The position numbers were made by a program, and so were the translations under genes. From Candidatus Poseidonia sp. (lineage in GTDB: Archaea; Thermoplasmatota; Poseidoniia; Poseidoniales; Poseidoniaceae), in the NCBI GenBank assembly GCA_030828165.1, contig JAURDA010000002.1, forward strand, positions 38,782-102,781: a DNA stretch of 64,000 bases. Direction: 5' to 3'. Positions 9,286 through 17,346 of this stretch are shown piece after piece. The notes under the pieces are model-generated. The model had not been told where the DNA came from. It ran no database searches and saw only the letters and a program-made list of their open reading frames with translations. Position 1 is the first letter of the stretch; the number at the start of each line of letters is the position of its first letter.

Positions 9286-10083
9286 CTACCATTCACAAGC
9301 AGCGAGGGCTTCTTCGACGGTCGCTCCTTTGTGAACGAGCAACACCAAGGCCCTTGCCATCGATTCGGGGTGGGGGTGGGCGAACACTTGACGCCCCATG
9401 CAAACGCCTCCCGCCCCCACTTCCAAAGCCGAGGCCACCATCTCGAGCACCGCTCGTTGGTCGCCGCTTGCAGGGCCACCAGCGACCAACAGCGGGATTG
9501 GGGCCGCAGCGACCACGTGTGAAAACGAGGCTTGTGTCCCGGTCCACGTGGTCTTTGCGGCATCGCATCCCAATTCAAAAGCCAAGCGAACTGCGTGGGC
9601 TTGGCAGCCCGTGAGGTCGCCTTCAACGGGGTTGAGGTTTGGGCCCCGGGCATAGACCATACCAAAGGACGGGAGGCCGAGCAGGTGTGCCTGCCGATTC
9701 AATTCACCCATTCGCTCGATCATCTCGGGTTCGGTTTCGCTTCCCATGTTGACTTGGCTTGAAACGCCGATGCCCCCACGACTCAAGGTCTCGTCCGCTC
9801 CGCCAACGAGCACCTTGTTGTTGCTGTTGGCTCCAGCGTGGCGGGTTGAAACCGAGTAGTGAATCACCATGTTGGTTTTCGTGCCTTGGCAGAGATGAGC
9901 ATACCGGCTCACCACGCCTTTTTGCGCAAGAATCACGTCAACCTCAGCACGAACCAACTTTTTGATGAGCCCTTCGAGGTCGTCAAGACCGGCGTTTGGA
10001 AAGTCGGATGCTCCGTGGTCAATTGGAATCCAGACGCCCTTGCCGCCGGGAAGCAGAGCCTTGAGCCGTTCGGCTTTGTCCAT
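9286..10083 (-). CDS. ADH synthase (class I aldolase family, first step of archaeal aromatic pathway)
   Basis: 2-amino-3,7-dideoxy-D-threo-hept-6-ulosonate synthase of the DeoC/class I fructose-bisphosphate aldolase family. It condenses aspartate semialdehyde with a ketohexose phosphate derivative. 265 residues. The Schiff-base lysine is in DAAKTTWTG (about residues 174-182), the N-terminal IDHGASDFP matches the family's DHG motif, and GPASGDQ and GAGGVCMGR form the phosphate site. A plain class I aldolase is the alternative, but its place directly before DHQ synthase II strongly favours ADH synthase. Confidence 0.9.
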   Translation of the reverse strand: MDKAERLKALLPGGKGVWIPIDHGASDFPNAGLDDLEGLIKKLVRAEVDVILAQKGVVSRYAHLCQGTKTNMVIHYSVSTRHAGANSNNKVLVGGADETLSRGGIGVSSQVNMGSETEPEMIERMGELNRQAHLLGLPSFGMVYARGPNLNPVEGDLTGCQAHAVRLAFELGCDAAKTTWTGTQASFSHVVAAAPIPLLVAGGPASGDQRAVLEMVASALEVGAGGVCMGRQVFAHPHPESMARALVLLVHKGATVEEALAACEW

Positions 10084-10126
10084 GGTGATGGGATGTCGCC
10101 CCGTTCATCAAAGGTTTGTATCTCCC

Positions 10127-10765
10127 TCAATTGTCCATTTGGTCGGCCAACCATTTGAGCGCTGTTTGTTCAGCCGTGCTGAGGTGCTCCTGGAACGTTG
10201 ACCTGGCGATGCCCTTGACCTCGGCAAGGCCTTGCATGGTGATGCGTTTGGGGTCTTCGTAGAATCCGTGTTGTGCGGCGAGACGAAAGCATTCCAATTG
10301 CCGGACCGTGAGGTGATCTTCAAAACCTTCAAGCTTCTTTTCGAGGTGTTGGACAGTTACCGTTGAGGGAGGAATGAAGGTTTTGCTCATACGGACGAAC
10401 CGGGCCACTGCGTCGGGAAGTCCTCGTATGGTGAGGGAGAAGCCCCCGTCCTCGTAAAGGCACGGAACAAGGATGTGGATGTTCTCGGTGGTGGTGGCCA
10501 AACGCACCAAAGGGTGGGTGTTAAAGGCGACCAAGGCGGCCACGCCGTTTTGGTTCAGGACTTGTTCCACCTCAAGGAACGGTAACGCTCGGAGGTCGTC
10601 CACGCCCTTGCCTTCTCTGTAGACCGGGGCGAGGAGTTGGCGAACCCCCTTCTCGTTGATGAGGAGGTTGCCAGTGATGCTCAATCGCTGAACGATGTCG
10701 TCCATGACTGCCATCGGCGTCCCAGCGAGGTCGCTTCTGCTCCACGCCATCATGACCTCTCGCAT
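10127..10765 (-). CDS. HTH-10 (bacterio-opsin activator-like) transcription regulator
   Basis: 212 residues. The C-terminal 60 residues carry the HTH-10 pattern: LTVRQLECFRLA, then DPKRITMQGLAE and GIARSTFQEHL. The N-terminal 140 residues are a likely sensor domain with no family I recognise. It is the first gene of the aromatic operon, 43 bases upstream of ADH synthase, so it is a candidate regulator of that operon and of itself. A TATA-like TTTATA on this strand sits about 29 bases before the ATG, which would give a nearly leaderless transcript. Confidence 0.85.
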   Translation of the reverse strand: MREVMMAWSRSDLAGTPMAVMDDIVQRLSITGNLLINEKGVRQLLAPVYREGKGVDDLRALPFLEVEQVLNQNGVAALVAFNTHPLVRLATTTENIHILVPCLYEDGGFSLTIRGLPDAVARFVRMSKTFIPPSTVTVQHLEKKLEGFEDHLTVRQLECFRLAAQHGFYEDPKRITMQGLAEVKGIARSTFQEHLSTAEQTALKWLADQMDN

Positions 10766-10784
10766 GATTCAACCTGCCCTCAAA

Positions 10785-10800
10785 TGGTTGTATAAACTAT
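10785..10800. promoter_or_regulatory. TATA-like element in the divergent 10766-10870 intergenic region
   Basis: The segment GGTTGTATAAACTAT contains TATAAA reading right and TTTATA reading left, close to the archaeal TATA consensus. It lies about 29 bases from the start of the HTH-10 gene on the minus strand and about 75 bases before the preferred ATG of the rightward gene. The same element could serve both directions. No BRE was scored, so this is a pattern call. Confidence 0.5.
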
Positions 10801-10870
10801 CGCCGTCCATTAAAGATGGTGGATAGCCGGGTTGCGTATGTTTCAAGAGGTAGTTCGGTATGGAGAAAAC

Positions 10871-12613
10871 ATGGCGTTGACCGATTACATGTTGACCTAC
10901 GCTCTTGGAGGGGCGTTCGTGACGGGTTTGCTGTTCATCGTCATGCGTCGCGAGGCACAGGTCAACATTCAAAGTGGAATGAATGCGGAAGGCCTGATGC
11001 AACAACATTCCGGTATGGGTTTTGGGAAAGCCAAGAAGAACCTCGATCGAAAACTCGCCACGGTTCAAGAGATGCTTCGCCAACAAAACCAAGGCGACCG
11101 AGCGCTCGCGGAGGAACGGTTCAACGCAAGAAGGGAACAGCAAGCGTCGGCCGAAGCCGAGGCTCGACGTCAGCGGGAACTCGAGGCTGAGCGTCTGCGT
11201 GCTGAACAAGAAGAATCCCTTCGCAAGGAGCAAGAAGAAGCCGACCGTCGGGCCGCTGAGCGAGAGGCTGAAGAGGCCCGTTTGGCTGCTGAACGGGAAG
11301 CTGAGCGACAGCAAGAACTCGCTGACGCCGAAGCCGAACGTCTCCAAGAAATTGAGGCTGCCCGGGAACAAGAGGAACTCGAATCCCGGGAGGCTGCACA
11401 GCGGGCCATGGCCGAACTCCGAGCCCGGTTGGAACGCGAAGGTGCTCAATCTTCCGACGTCCAAATTTCCTTGATGTGGAACAACTACAACGACCTTGAC
11501 ATCCACGTTGTCTGCCCGTCCGGTGAGCGCATTCACGGCGGCAACAAAACCTCCGAGTGCGGCGGTGTGCTGGACGTCGATGCCAACGTTCGGGCCGAAA
11601 CCCGAAAGCCCGTCGAGAACGTGTTTTGGGAAGATGGAAAAGCCCCGGCGGGGAAGTACCAAGTCTACGTCCACTATTACAAGAAGCACAAGAAGCGACG
11701 CAGCAAGGACCCAACCAAGTTCCAGGTCATCATCAATCAAGGCGGCGACCCGCGTGAATACAACGGCGAGTTGTCCGCCGGAGACCCGATCATGCTCGTG
11801 GCTGAGTTCACCCTTGCCTCTCCCGAGGAACGGGCTGCTCGCCGGCGAGAACTCGAAGCCGAACTCAGGGCTGAAGGCATTGACGTGCCGGAGGCGAACG
11901 AAGAGGCTGCTGAGGCGGAGGCTCAACGGCAGGCAGCCATGGCAGAGGCTGAAGCCGAGCGTTTGGCCGAAATCGAGGCTGCGCGGGAGCAAGAGGAGTT
12001 GGAATCGCGCCAAGCGGCTGAACGGGCAATGTCGGAATTGAAGGCTCGACTTGAACGAGAGGGTGCGCAGTCGTCCGATGTTCAAATCTCGTTGATGTGG
12101 AACAATTACAACGACCTCGATCTCCACGTTGTTTGTCCGTCCGGGGAACGCATTCACGGCGGGAACAAAAAATCCGCTTGCGGCGGTGAGTTGGACGTTG
12201 ACGCCAACGTTCGAGCCGAAACTCGAAAGCCCGTTGAGAACGTGTTTTGGGAAGATGGCAAGGCTCCCGCAGGGACGTACCAAGTCTACGTTCACCACTA
12301 CAAAAAGCACGATAAGCGGCGTAGCAAGGACCCGACCAAGTTCCAGGTCATCGTCAACCAAGGCGGCGACATGCGGGAATACAACGGGGAATTGTCAACC
12401 GGCGACCCCATCATGCTCGTGGCTGAATTTGCCCTGCCCTCTGTTGAAGAGCGAGCCGCCCGCAAGCGAGAACTCGAAGAACAACTCCAGCATGCTCAAA
12501 GCGGCGCTGAAGATGATGCTCCCGATGCAGGTGACGGCGAAGGTGCGGAGTCCAAGGAAGACGATGCGCTTCCGTCTGCACCCGACCTTGACGCTCTCTC
12601 AGGCGACGAGTGA
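10871..12613 (+). CDS. membrane-anchored coiled-coil protein with two DUF2135/YfaP-like domains
   Basis: 580 residues. One transmembrane segment at about residues 5-25, then a long charged Ala/Glu/Arg-rich coiled coil (about 60-190), a DUF2135/YfaP-like beta domain (about 194-320), a second coiled coil, a second copy of the domain (about 401-525), and an acidic tail. Both domains share NNYNDLD, HVVCPSGERIHGGNK, KPVENVFWEDGKAP and YVH.Y. motifs. The two copies are offset by exactly 207 codons with high identity, so they come from a tandem duplication that also copied the coiled-coil linker. I chose ATG 10871 because GGAG lies five bases upstream; ATG 10838 and TTG 10832 are alternatives. The role is unknown; related bacterial proteins are extracellular or associated with vWA/terD-type loci. 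Confidence 0.8.
   Translation: MALTDYMLTYALGGAFVTGLLFIVMRREAQVNIQSGMNAEGLMQQHSGMGFGKAKKNLDRKLATVQEMLRQQNQGDRALAEERFNARREQQASAEAEARRQRELEAERLRAEQEESLRKEQEEADRRAAEREAEEARLAAEREAERQQELADAEAERLQEIEAAREQEELESREAAQRAMAELRARLEREGAQSSDVQISLMWNNYNDLDIHVVCPSGERIHGGNKTSECGGVLDVDANVRAETRKPVENVFWEDGKAPAGKYQVYVHYYKKHKKRRSKDPTKFQVIINQGGDPREYNGELSAGDPIMLVAEFTLASPEERAARRRELEAELRAEGIDVPEANEEAAEAEAQRQAAMAEAEAERLAEIEAAREQEELESRQAAERAMSELKARLEREGAQSSDVQISLMWNNYNDLDLHVVCPSGERIHGGNKKSACGGELDVDANVRAETRKPVENVFWEDGKAPAGTYQVYVHHYKKHDKRRSKDPTKFQVIVNQGGDMREYNGELSTGDPIMLVAEFALPSVEERAARKRELEEQLQHAQSGAEDDAPDAGDGEGAESKEDDALPSAPDLDALSGDE
11450..12439 (+). repeat. tandem duplication of a 207-codon coiled-coil plus DUF2135 unit
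   Basis: The coding sequence beginning SSDVQISLMWNNYNDLD at 11450 recurs in frame at 12071, a 621-base period. The preceding coiled-coil linker is also duplicated. Third-codon positions differ in many places, so the duplication is not very recent, yet protein identity remains very high, implying purifying selection on both copies. Confidence 0.88.
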
Positions 12614-13726
12614 TCAGGAAATGATGTCGTCAAGACGGTCGTTGTCCAAAGCGTTCCGGATTGAACGGGCGATACGTCGTCCGGTTGACATGAACCGTTC
12701 GTTGATGTCCGAGTAAGGCGAACCTCCGATGAAGGGGTTGGAGCCGGCGACGATTCGTGCGCTGATTTCAAACACCTTGAACTCGAGTTGGTCCGTCACG
12801 ATGGTTTCGAGACAGAAGGGCCCGAGCATGCCCCGAGACGCCTCCTCCAACTCGTACGAAGCCGCAACCGTACCTTCGGCCATCTCAAACGCACGGGGGA
12901 GCAAGGATTCTCGTATGACCACCGGCTGGTTTCCCGTCACCACGAAGGAAGGCTCTAGGGCCATCTCACGGAGGTCACGAAGGGAGCCGAGTTTGTAGAA
13001 TTCATCGACGTTGCTTTCGTCACGTCGGTCCATCGAAAGCAACTCAAGACGGCCAAGATTCTTCCCAGCGTTTGCGCCTCGTCCCTGAACTTGGTAACCG
13101 TCGCTTGCGGTGGGGTCGAAGAAGAAGTGAAGATAGTACCGGCACCCGAGAACATATTCTTGAATCGTGAATTCCTCTTCGATGTCCACGTTGCGTCGGA
13201 AATCTCGGTAGTCCCGAGCGATGAAGTAGCCGCGTCCACCTTTCGCCCCTGCATACTTGACAATGACAGGGCCGGCGATGTTGTGCGGGTCTTCGATCAC
13301 CTTGGGCATCGTACAACCCCCATCCTCAAGCCATTGGCGTTGGAGGGCTCGGCTGCTCTCCCAATGGAGGATGTTGCGGTTGCCGAACGTGGGGACCTCA
13401 AGGTTTCGGAAGTTGTTCGCACCGAGGTATTCGACCAACGACCCGTGGGGGACGATGATGACGTTCTTTTCCCGGAACCATTCAGCGTGATCAAGCATTT
13501 CTCGGTAGTCATCAAGCATCAACCATTCATCGGGGTCGGCGCCTGGGAAGGCTTTGTAGAAGCGACGTCGGTTTTCGCCAACGGCGATCCCCAGGGTGCG
13601 AAAGCCCTCTTGCCGGGCGCCGTGCAGGATTTGGAGCGAGGAGTGCGAGGCTACAACACCGATGGTGATGGCATCTCGGTCGTACGCACTCAGCCAGCTT
13701 TTCACGGTGGAGTAGGGTACGCCCAT
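12614..13726 (-). CDS. purP: FAICAR synthetase PurP (ATP-grasp)
   Basis: Archaeal ATP-grasp enzyme that formylates AICAR with formate and ATP, the penultimate step of purine synthesis (replacing PurH transformylase). 370 residues from ATG 13726. IGVVASHSSLQILHGARQEG at residues 20-39 is the family N-terminus; PVIVKYAGAKGGRGYF is the ATP-grasp lysine region and FEISARIVAGSN the metal-binding end. Upstream codons in frame are not protein-like, supporting the chosen start. It abuts the preceding rightward gene tail to tail. A weak ATAATACT element about 32 bases before the ATG may be its promoter. Confidence 0.92.
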   Translation of the reverse strand: MGVPYSTVKSWLSAYDRDAITIGVVASHSSLQILHGARQEGFRTLGIAVGENRRRFYKAFPGADPDEWLMLDDYREMLDHAEWFREKNVIIVPHGSLVEYLGANNFRNLEVPTFGNRNILHWESSRALQRQWLEDGGCTMPKVIEDPHNIAGPVIVKYAGAKGGRGYFIARDYRDFRRNVDIEEEFTIQEYVLGCRYYLHFFFDPTASDGYQVQGRGANAGKNLGRLELLSMDRRDESNVDEFYKLGSLRDLREMALEPSFVVTGNQPVVIRESLLPRAFEMAEGTVAASYELEEASRGMLGPFCLETIVTDQLEFKVFEISARIVAGSNPFIGGSPYSDINERFMSTGRRIARSIRNALDNDRLDDIIS

Positions 13727-13880
13727 ATGGAGGGGTTTTGTAATCGCTCTATGAGTATTATGTCCGAGTTTGATGTTCAGCAAGGATTGAGTGGCCCGGA
13801 TGGACCGTCCGTAACGAGGTTGGAACAAACCGGGATGGTTTGGGTGAAGCATTCATTTGGCCGTTTTGCCTCGTGCGAGC

Positions 13881-14984
13881 ATGGCCGATGGACCCAGCGA
13901 TGCTCGGATGACCTACGGGGGCTATCTTCGTCTCGACGAATTGCTCGCCTTGCAGGAAGGCCCCGAGGGGTATTCGCCAGCACCCTCGAACGACGAGTTG
14001 CATTTCATTATCGTGCACCAAACCTTCGAGTTGTGGTTCAAACTGATTCTGAGGGAACTCAAGGAGGCCAGAACCTTGCTCACGCAGTCCAAAGTCGAAG
14101 AATCGCAGATACCTGTTATCGTCCACCATCTCGAACGGGTGAGCGAAATTTTCCGCTTGCTCGCCGACCAATGGAAAGTGATGGAAACGCTGTCGCCTCA
14201 GGACTTTTTGGCATTTCGCGACCGATTGGGGACTTCGTCCGGTTTTGAGTCATGGCAGATGCGTGAACTCGAAGTCCTTCTCGGACTTGAGCAAACCCAA
14301 CGGGTTGGTGGTATGGATCCGTTGGCCCACATGCAGAAGTTGAGCGAGGAAGGGAAAGTGACCGAAGAGGTGATGAAGGCCTTCGAAGACACGAACGAAA
14401 AGCCATCGCTCAACGACGCCCTCAACGCTTGGCTTTCTCGGACCCCCATTCATGCATCCTTACCAGAAAGCGAAGGCGACGAGGCCACGGTTCAAGCCTA
14501 CGTCGACGGTCATCTCCAAGCCATGATGGACCACGGTGAGCAAGTGATCGCTCACATGGTCCGAATTGGCCACGGAACAGAGGCCGGTGTTCGCCCCCGA
14601 ATTGAGGCGGGAATTGAGGGAGCCAGAACGTTCCTTTTGCCTGACGGAAAACCTCATCGCGGAAGAGCAGGACTCCTCTTTATAGAATCGTACCGGGATT
14701 TGCCGCTGCTCTCCTGGCCACGTCGACTCTTGGACAGTTTTGTCGAACTGGAACAAGCGATGTTGCTCTTCCGCACCCACCACGCCCGCATGGTAGAGCG
14801 GATGATCGGTCGACGAATGGGGACCGGAGGTTCCAGCGGCGTGGACTATCTCGATGCCACCACGAAGTATCGGGTCTTCGTTGATTTGTGGGCGGTACGC
14901 ACCCTTTTGGTCAAGCGAGAGGCCTTGGCCGACGTAAGCAACGCCGAATTCTACGGGTTTTCTTCCGACACTCAGTCTTCGTGA
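13881..14984 (+). CDS. kynA: tryptophan 2,3-dioxygenase
   Basis: Heme enzyme opening the indole ring of L-tryptophan to N-formylkynurenine. 367 residues from ATG 13881 (ATG 13908, directly before TYGGYLRLDEL, is possible). The substrate-binding His motif IVHQTFELWFK, the SSGFESWQMRE block, the heme-ligand region THHARMVERMIG and the loop GTGGSSG are all present, so the enzyme should be active. Tryptophan dioxygenases are mainly bacterial and eukaryotic, so lateral acquisition is plausible. The gene stands alone; no kynureninase or formamidase is in the window. Its 3' end overlaps the convergent rpoK by 13 bases. Confidence 0.93.
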   Translation: MADGPSDARMTYGGYLRLDELLALQEGPEGYSPAPSNDELHFIIVHQTFELWFKLILRELKEARTLLTQSKVEESQIPVIVHHLERVSEIFRLLADQWKVMETLSPQDFLAFRDRLGTSSGFESWQMRELEVLLGLEQTQRVGGMDPLAHMQKLSEEGKVTEEVMKAFEDTNEKPSLNDALNAWLSRTPIHASLPESEGDEATVQAYVDGHLQAMMDHGEQVIAHMVRIGHGTEAGVRPRIEAGIEGARTFLLPDGKPHRGRAGLLFIESYRDLPLLSWPRRLLDSFVELEQAMLLFRTHHARMVERMIGRRMGTGGSSGVDYLDATTKYRVFVDLWAVRTLLVKREALADVSNAEFYGFSSDTQSS

Positions 14985-15226
14985 GGGTCAATGTCGATGG
15001 GAATCAAATGGTTCTCGTATTCGTAGAGCGCAATTTTGAGCGGGTCGAGAACGAAGCGGATGTTGGCCTCTTCCAGACCGTAAAGGGAGACCAACTCTTC
15101 CATGAATTGGGCACGAAGAACTTCTTCGGTAGCGTAGAGGGGTGCGCCCATGCCGATTTGGAGAGCACGAGCCCCGATGATTCGGGCTCGCTCGAAGCGG
15201 GTATGTTGTCGTGCAGGTTTTACCAT
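14972..15226 (-). CDS. rpoK: DNA-directed RNA polymerase subunit K (Rpo6) with internal insertion
   Basis: 84 residues. RHTRFERARIIGARALQ-type core with GMGAP is the diagnostic omega/Rpb6/RpoK signature, and DPLKIALYEYENHLIPI matches its C-terminal helix. Between them lie about 25 extra residues (ATEEVLRAQFMEELVSLYGL region) not usual in archaeal RpoK, and the basic C-terminal end usually seen is replaced by an acidic one (DIDPHED). It would be needed for RNA polymerase assembly. ATG 15232 and GTG 15235 are in-frame alternatives only two or three codons longer. Confidence 0.85.
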   Translation of the reverse strand: MVKPARQHTRFERARIIGARALQIGMGAPLYATEEVLRAQFMEELVSLYGLEEANIRFVLDPLKIALYEYENHLIPIDIDPHED

Positions 15227-15285
15227 GGTCATCACGTGCGAGGCTTTCGCACTCCGCCGACATAGCGACTCTTTTTGAACCTACC

Positions 15286-16200
15286 TCATTCGCTTTCCAA
15301 GGTTGCAGGCGTCTTTTTTGCGGGCAGGTCTCGCATCAAACCCCGGTGCATCAGAAGGGCGGGCGTGAGCGTCGCCGCCAAAGCGATCATCGCACCCAAG
15401 GCCCACCATCCGTTGCCGAAATTGAAGGTGTTTTCCGTTGAATCCACGTCGCCCTCGCTCAAGTCCATTGCTCCGGTTGGCGCGAGGGAAGCGATGTTCA
15501 GCGCTCGAACCCCGGGATCCTCAACCATCACGACCAACGTTCCGTTTTCGTTCAAGTTGAACACCGTCGTGTTGAGGGTGCCATCGCTGGCGTTCACCTC
15601 GGCAAAGGCCCGGGCCAAGGTTGGGTGGATACGGTCCTTGGTTTCGTGAGCCGTGGGCTCAACGTACCAAACACGGACCTTCTGGTCGCCGCTGACGTTC
15701 CATGAAAGGGAGGTGCCGTTCGCCGTTAGGGAATCCAAATCGTTGGAAAACGGTGCTGAACCGTTGAGAACGCCGTTCAAATCCATGGCCTGTCGCGACC
15801 CGGTGAGCAGGTCTGTCCCGTCCACGACCAACGAAGGAATGAACAGGAGCCGAAACTCGTGGTCGTAGCGAAGTTTTGAGGCTGACAGAAAGGTTGCATC
15901 GCTTGGCGAGGCGTGGTGTTGCAACACAAAGCCTTGTTCGCTCGTGAGGTTCCGTAGTTCATCGGCCACCGGTTCGCAAGGTTCGCACCAATCGGCCCCG
16001 TAATACTCCACGAGATGTGTTGGTTGCGTGATGTTGCATTCACCGCCAAGAAGGCAGGTCGCAGGGACGAGGCGAACGTCGTACAACGCTCCCTGTTCCG
16101 CGTCTTGGGCTTGGTCGGAGGCTTGCGCCGGGGCCACGCCGGCAAGAACGAGCATCCCCAAGGCGAGGGCGCTCAAGCTTGCAAGCCGGGACCAACCCAT
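15286..16200 (-). CDS. secreted, membrane-tethered thioredoxin-fold protein
   Basis: 304 residues from ATG 16200. Signal peptide at residues 1-28, a thioredoxin-like region with the CxxC active site WCEPC (71-75) after HLVEYYGAD, then a beta-rich domain of about 130 residues with several N-glycosylation-like NGT/NVS sites, and a C-terminal transmembrane helix near 268-288. It would place a thiol-redox domain outside the membrane. It is divergent from ctaA with 51 bases between starts, so a role in maturing cytochrome oxidase (thiol or copper handling) is an attractive inference, not shown. Confidence 0.82.
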   Translation of the reverse strand: MGWSRLASLSALALGMLVLAGVAPAQASDQAQDAEQGALYDVRLVPATCLLGGECNITQPTHLVEYYGADWCEPCEPVADELRNLTSEQGFVLQHHASPSDATFLSASKLRYDHEFRLLFIPSLVVDGTDLLTGSRQAMDLNGVLNGSAPFSNDLDSLTANGTSLSWNVSGDQKVRVWYVEPTAHETKDRIHPTLARAFAEVNASDGTLNTTVFNLNENGTLVVMVEDPGVRALNIASLAPTGAMDLSEGDVDSTENTFNFGNGWWALGAMIALAATLTPALLMHRGLMRDLPAKKTPATLESE

Positions 16201-16251
16201 GCACAGGGGGTGAGGCATTTGTTCAAAAGGGGTCTGCTCTCACCCTATTTC

Positions 16252-17346
16252 ATGGAGCCCTCGTGGTGGCGTCGCCCCTCAGCGCTCCCGCTGCTGCTTG
16301 TCGTCATGGCGCTGCTCATCGTCGTCGTTGGGGGCTCGATACGCATCAACGACGCCGGAGAGTCCTGCCCGGAATGGCCGACCTGCTTCGGAACTTGGCA
16401 CTTCGATGTCTCCGATGACGAGCAAGCGGCGTATTGGGCAGCAAACCCGGACCAGATCGACTCTCGGGGCGAAGACCACCGCTACACGACTTTCCAGATC
16501 TTCGTTGAATGGTTTCACCGTTTGCTCGTGGGGATCATCGCCGTTCCGATCGTGTGGAACGTCGTCTCAACCCGCCGTTCACGTGGCGTTCACGGGGATG
16601 CCGTTGCGAACGCAGCCGCTTTTTCCGCCGTCTTGTTGTTTATCCAGGCTGCCGCTGGATACGTGACCGTACGTTTTGACAATGCGGATTGGACCGTAGC
16701 GCTTCACCTTTCCTTGGCCTGCATCTTTGCTTCGGGTTTGTTGTGGCAGTACATGGCCATGCGCATCCACGAAGGGGTGAAGTGGCCTTTTTTGCATGCA
16801 GCCACCGATTATTTGGACGCCCACACCAAACGGGTGTACAGCATGACTGCAGCGGTCGGCGTCTTGTTGGTGCTCGGCGCATGGGTGTCGTCCTCTGCCG
16901 GGGGTCAATACAACCAGAGTTGTTCGGTCGGGTTTCCCAGCGGATGGCCGAAATGTCAAGGGTCCTTCCTTCCTTCCCTCGACGGGCCCGGGATTTTCAT
17001 TCAAATGATTCACCGTTTCGGGGCCTTGGTGGTGGGTTTAATTCTCGTGCTCAACCTCAGCAACATGCGGTCGGAAGCGTACGAAAACGAGGGCAATCAA
17101 GCGCTGCTCCGCTCGGCGGAGATCACGACGGGGCTCTGGGTTCTCAACGTCATCGTCGGTGGCTCGTACATTGTCTTCGCCAAAGTTGGGGACTTCCCCG
17201 AATGGCTGTCTTTGCTGCATCTCGTCGTCGGCGTCAGCGCTTTTCTTTCGGCTGTTTACGCCATGTTTTGCCTTCAATTCGCCCGCAAGGCGAACCGGCA
17301 AGGCGCTGGTTCGGTGACGGCCAAGGTTGGGGTTGAGTCGGAATGA
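16252..17346 (+). CDS. ctaA: heme A synthase (CtaA/COX15)
   Basis: Oxidises heme O to heme A in the membrane for aa3-type cytochrome oxidase. 364 residues from ATG 16252; codons upstream in frame overlap the divergent thioredoxin gene. Eight hydrophobic segments in two halves. Conserved histidines appear in VEWFHRLLVG, VALHLSL, MIHRFGALVVG and LLHLVVG. Each half has a Cys pair in a loop (ESCPEWPTC and SCSVGFPSGWPKC), the redox cysteines of the long form. The stop overlaps the ctaB start (ATGA), so the two are translated together. Confidence 0.94.
   Translation: MEPSWWRRPSALPLLLVVMALLIVVVGGSIRINDAGESCPEWPTCFGTWHFDVSDDEQAAYWAANPDQIDSRGEDHRYTTFQIFVEWFHRLLVGIIAVPIVWNVVSTRRSRGVHGDAVANAAAFSAVLLFIQAAAGYVTVRFDNADWTVALHLSLACIFASGLLWQYMAMRIHEGVKWPFLHAATDYLDAHTKRVYSMTAAVGVLLVLGAWVSSSAGGQYNQSCSVGFPSGWPKCQGSFLPSLDGPGIFIQMIHRFGALVVGLILVLNLSNMRSEAYENEGNQALLRSAEITTGLWVLNVIVGGSYIVFAKVGDFPEWLSLLHLVVGVSAFLSAVYAMFCLQFARKANRQGAGSVTAKVGVESE

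Noticed and set aside
10769..12361. Long minus-strand frame of 530 codons
   Set aside because: It is the antisense of the repetitive coiled-coil/DUF2135 gene; its Leu/Phe-rich sequence mirrors Glu/Lys codons on the other strand.
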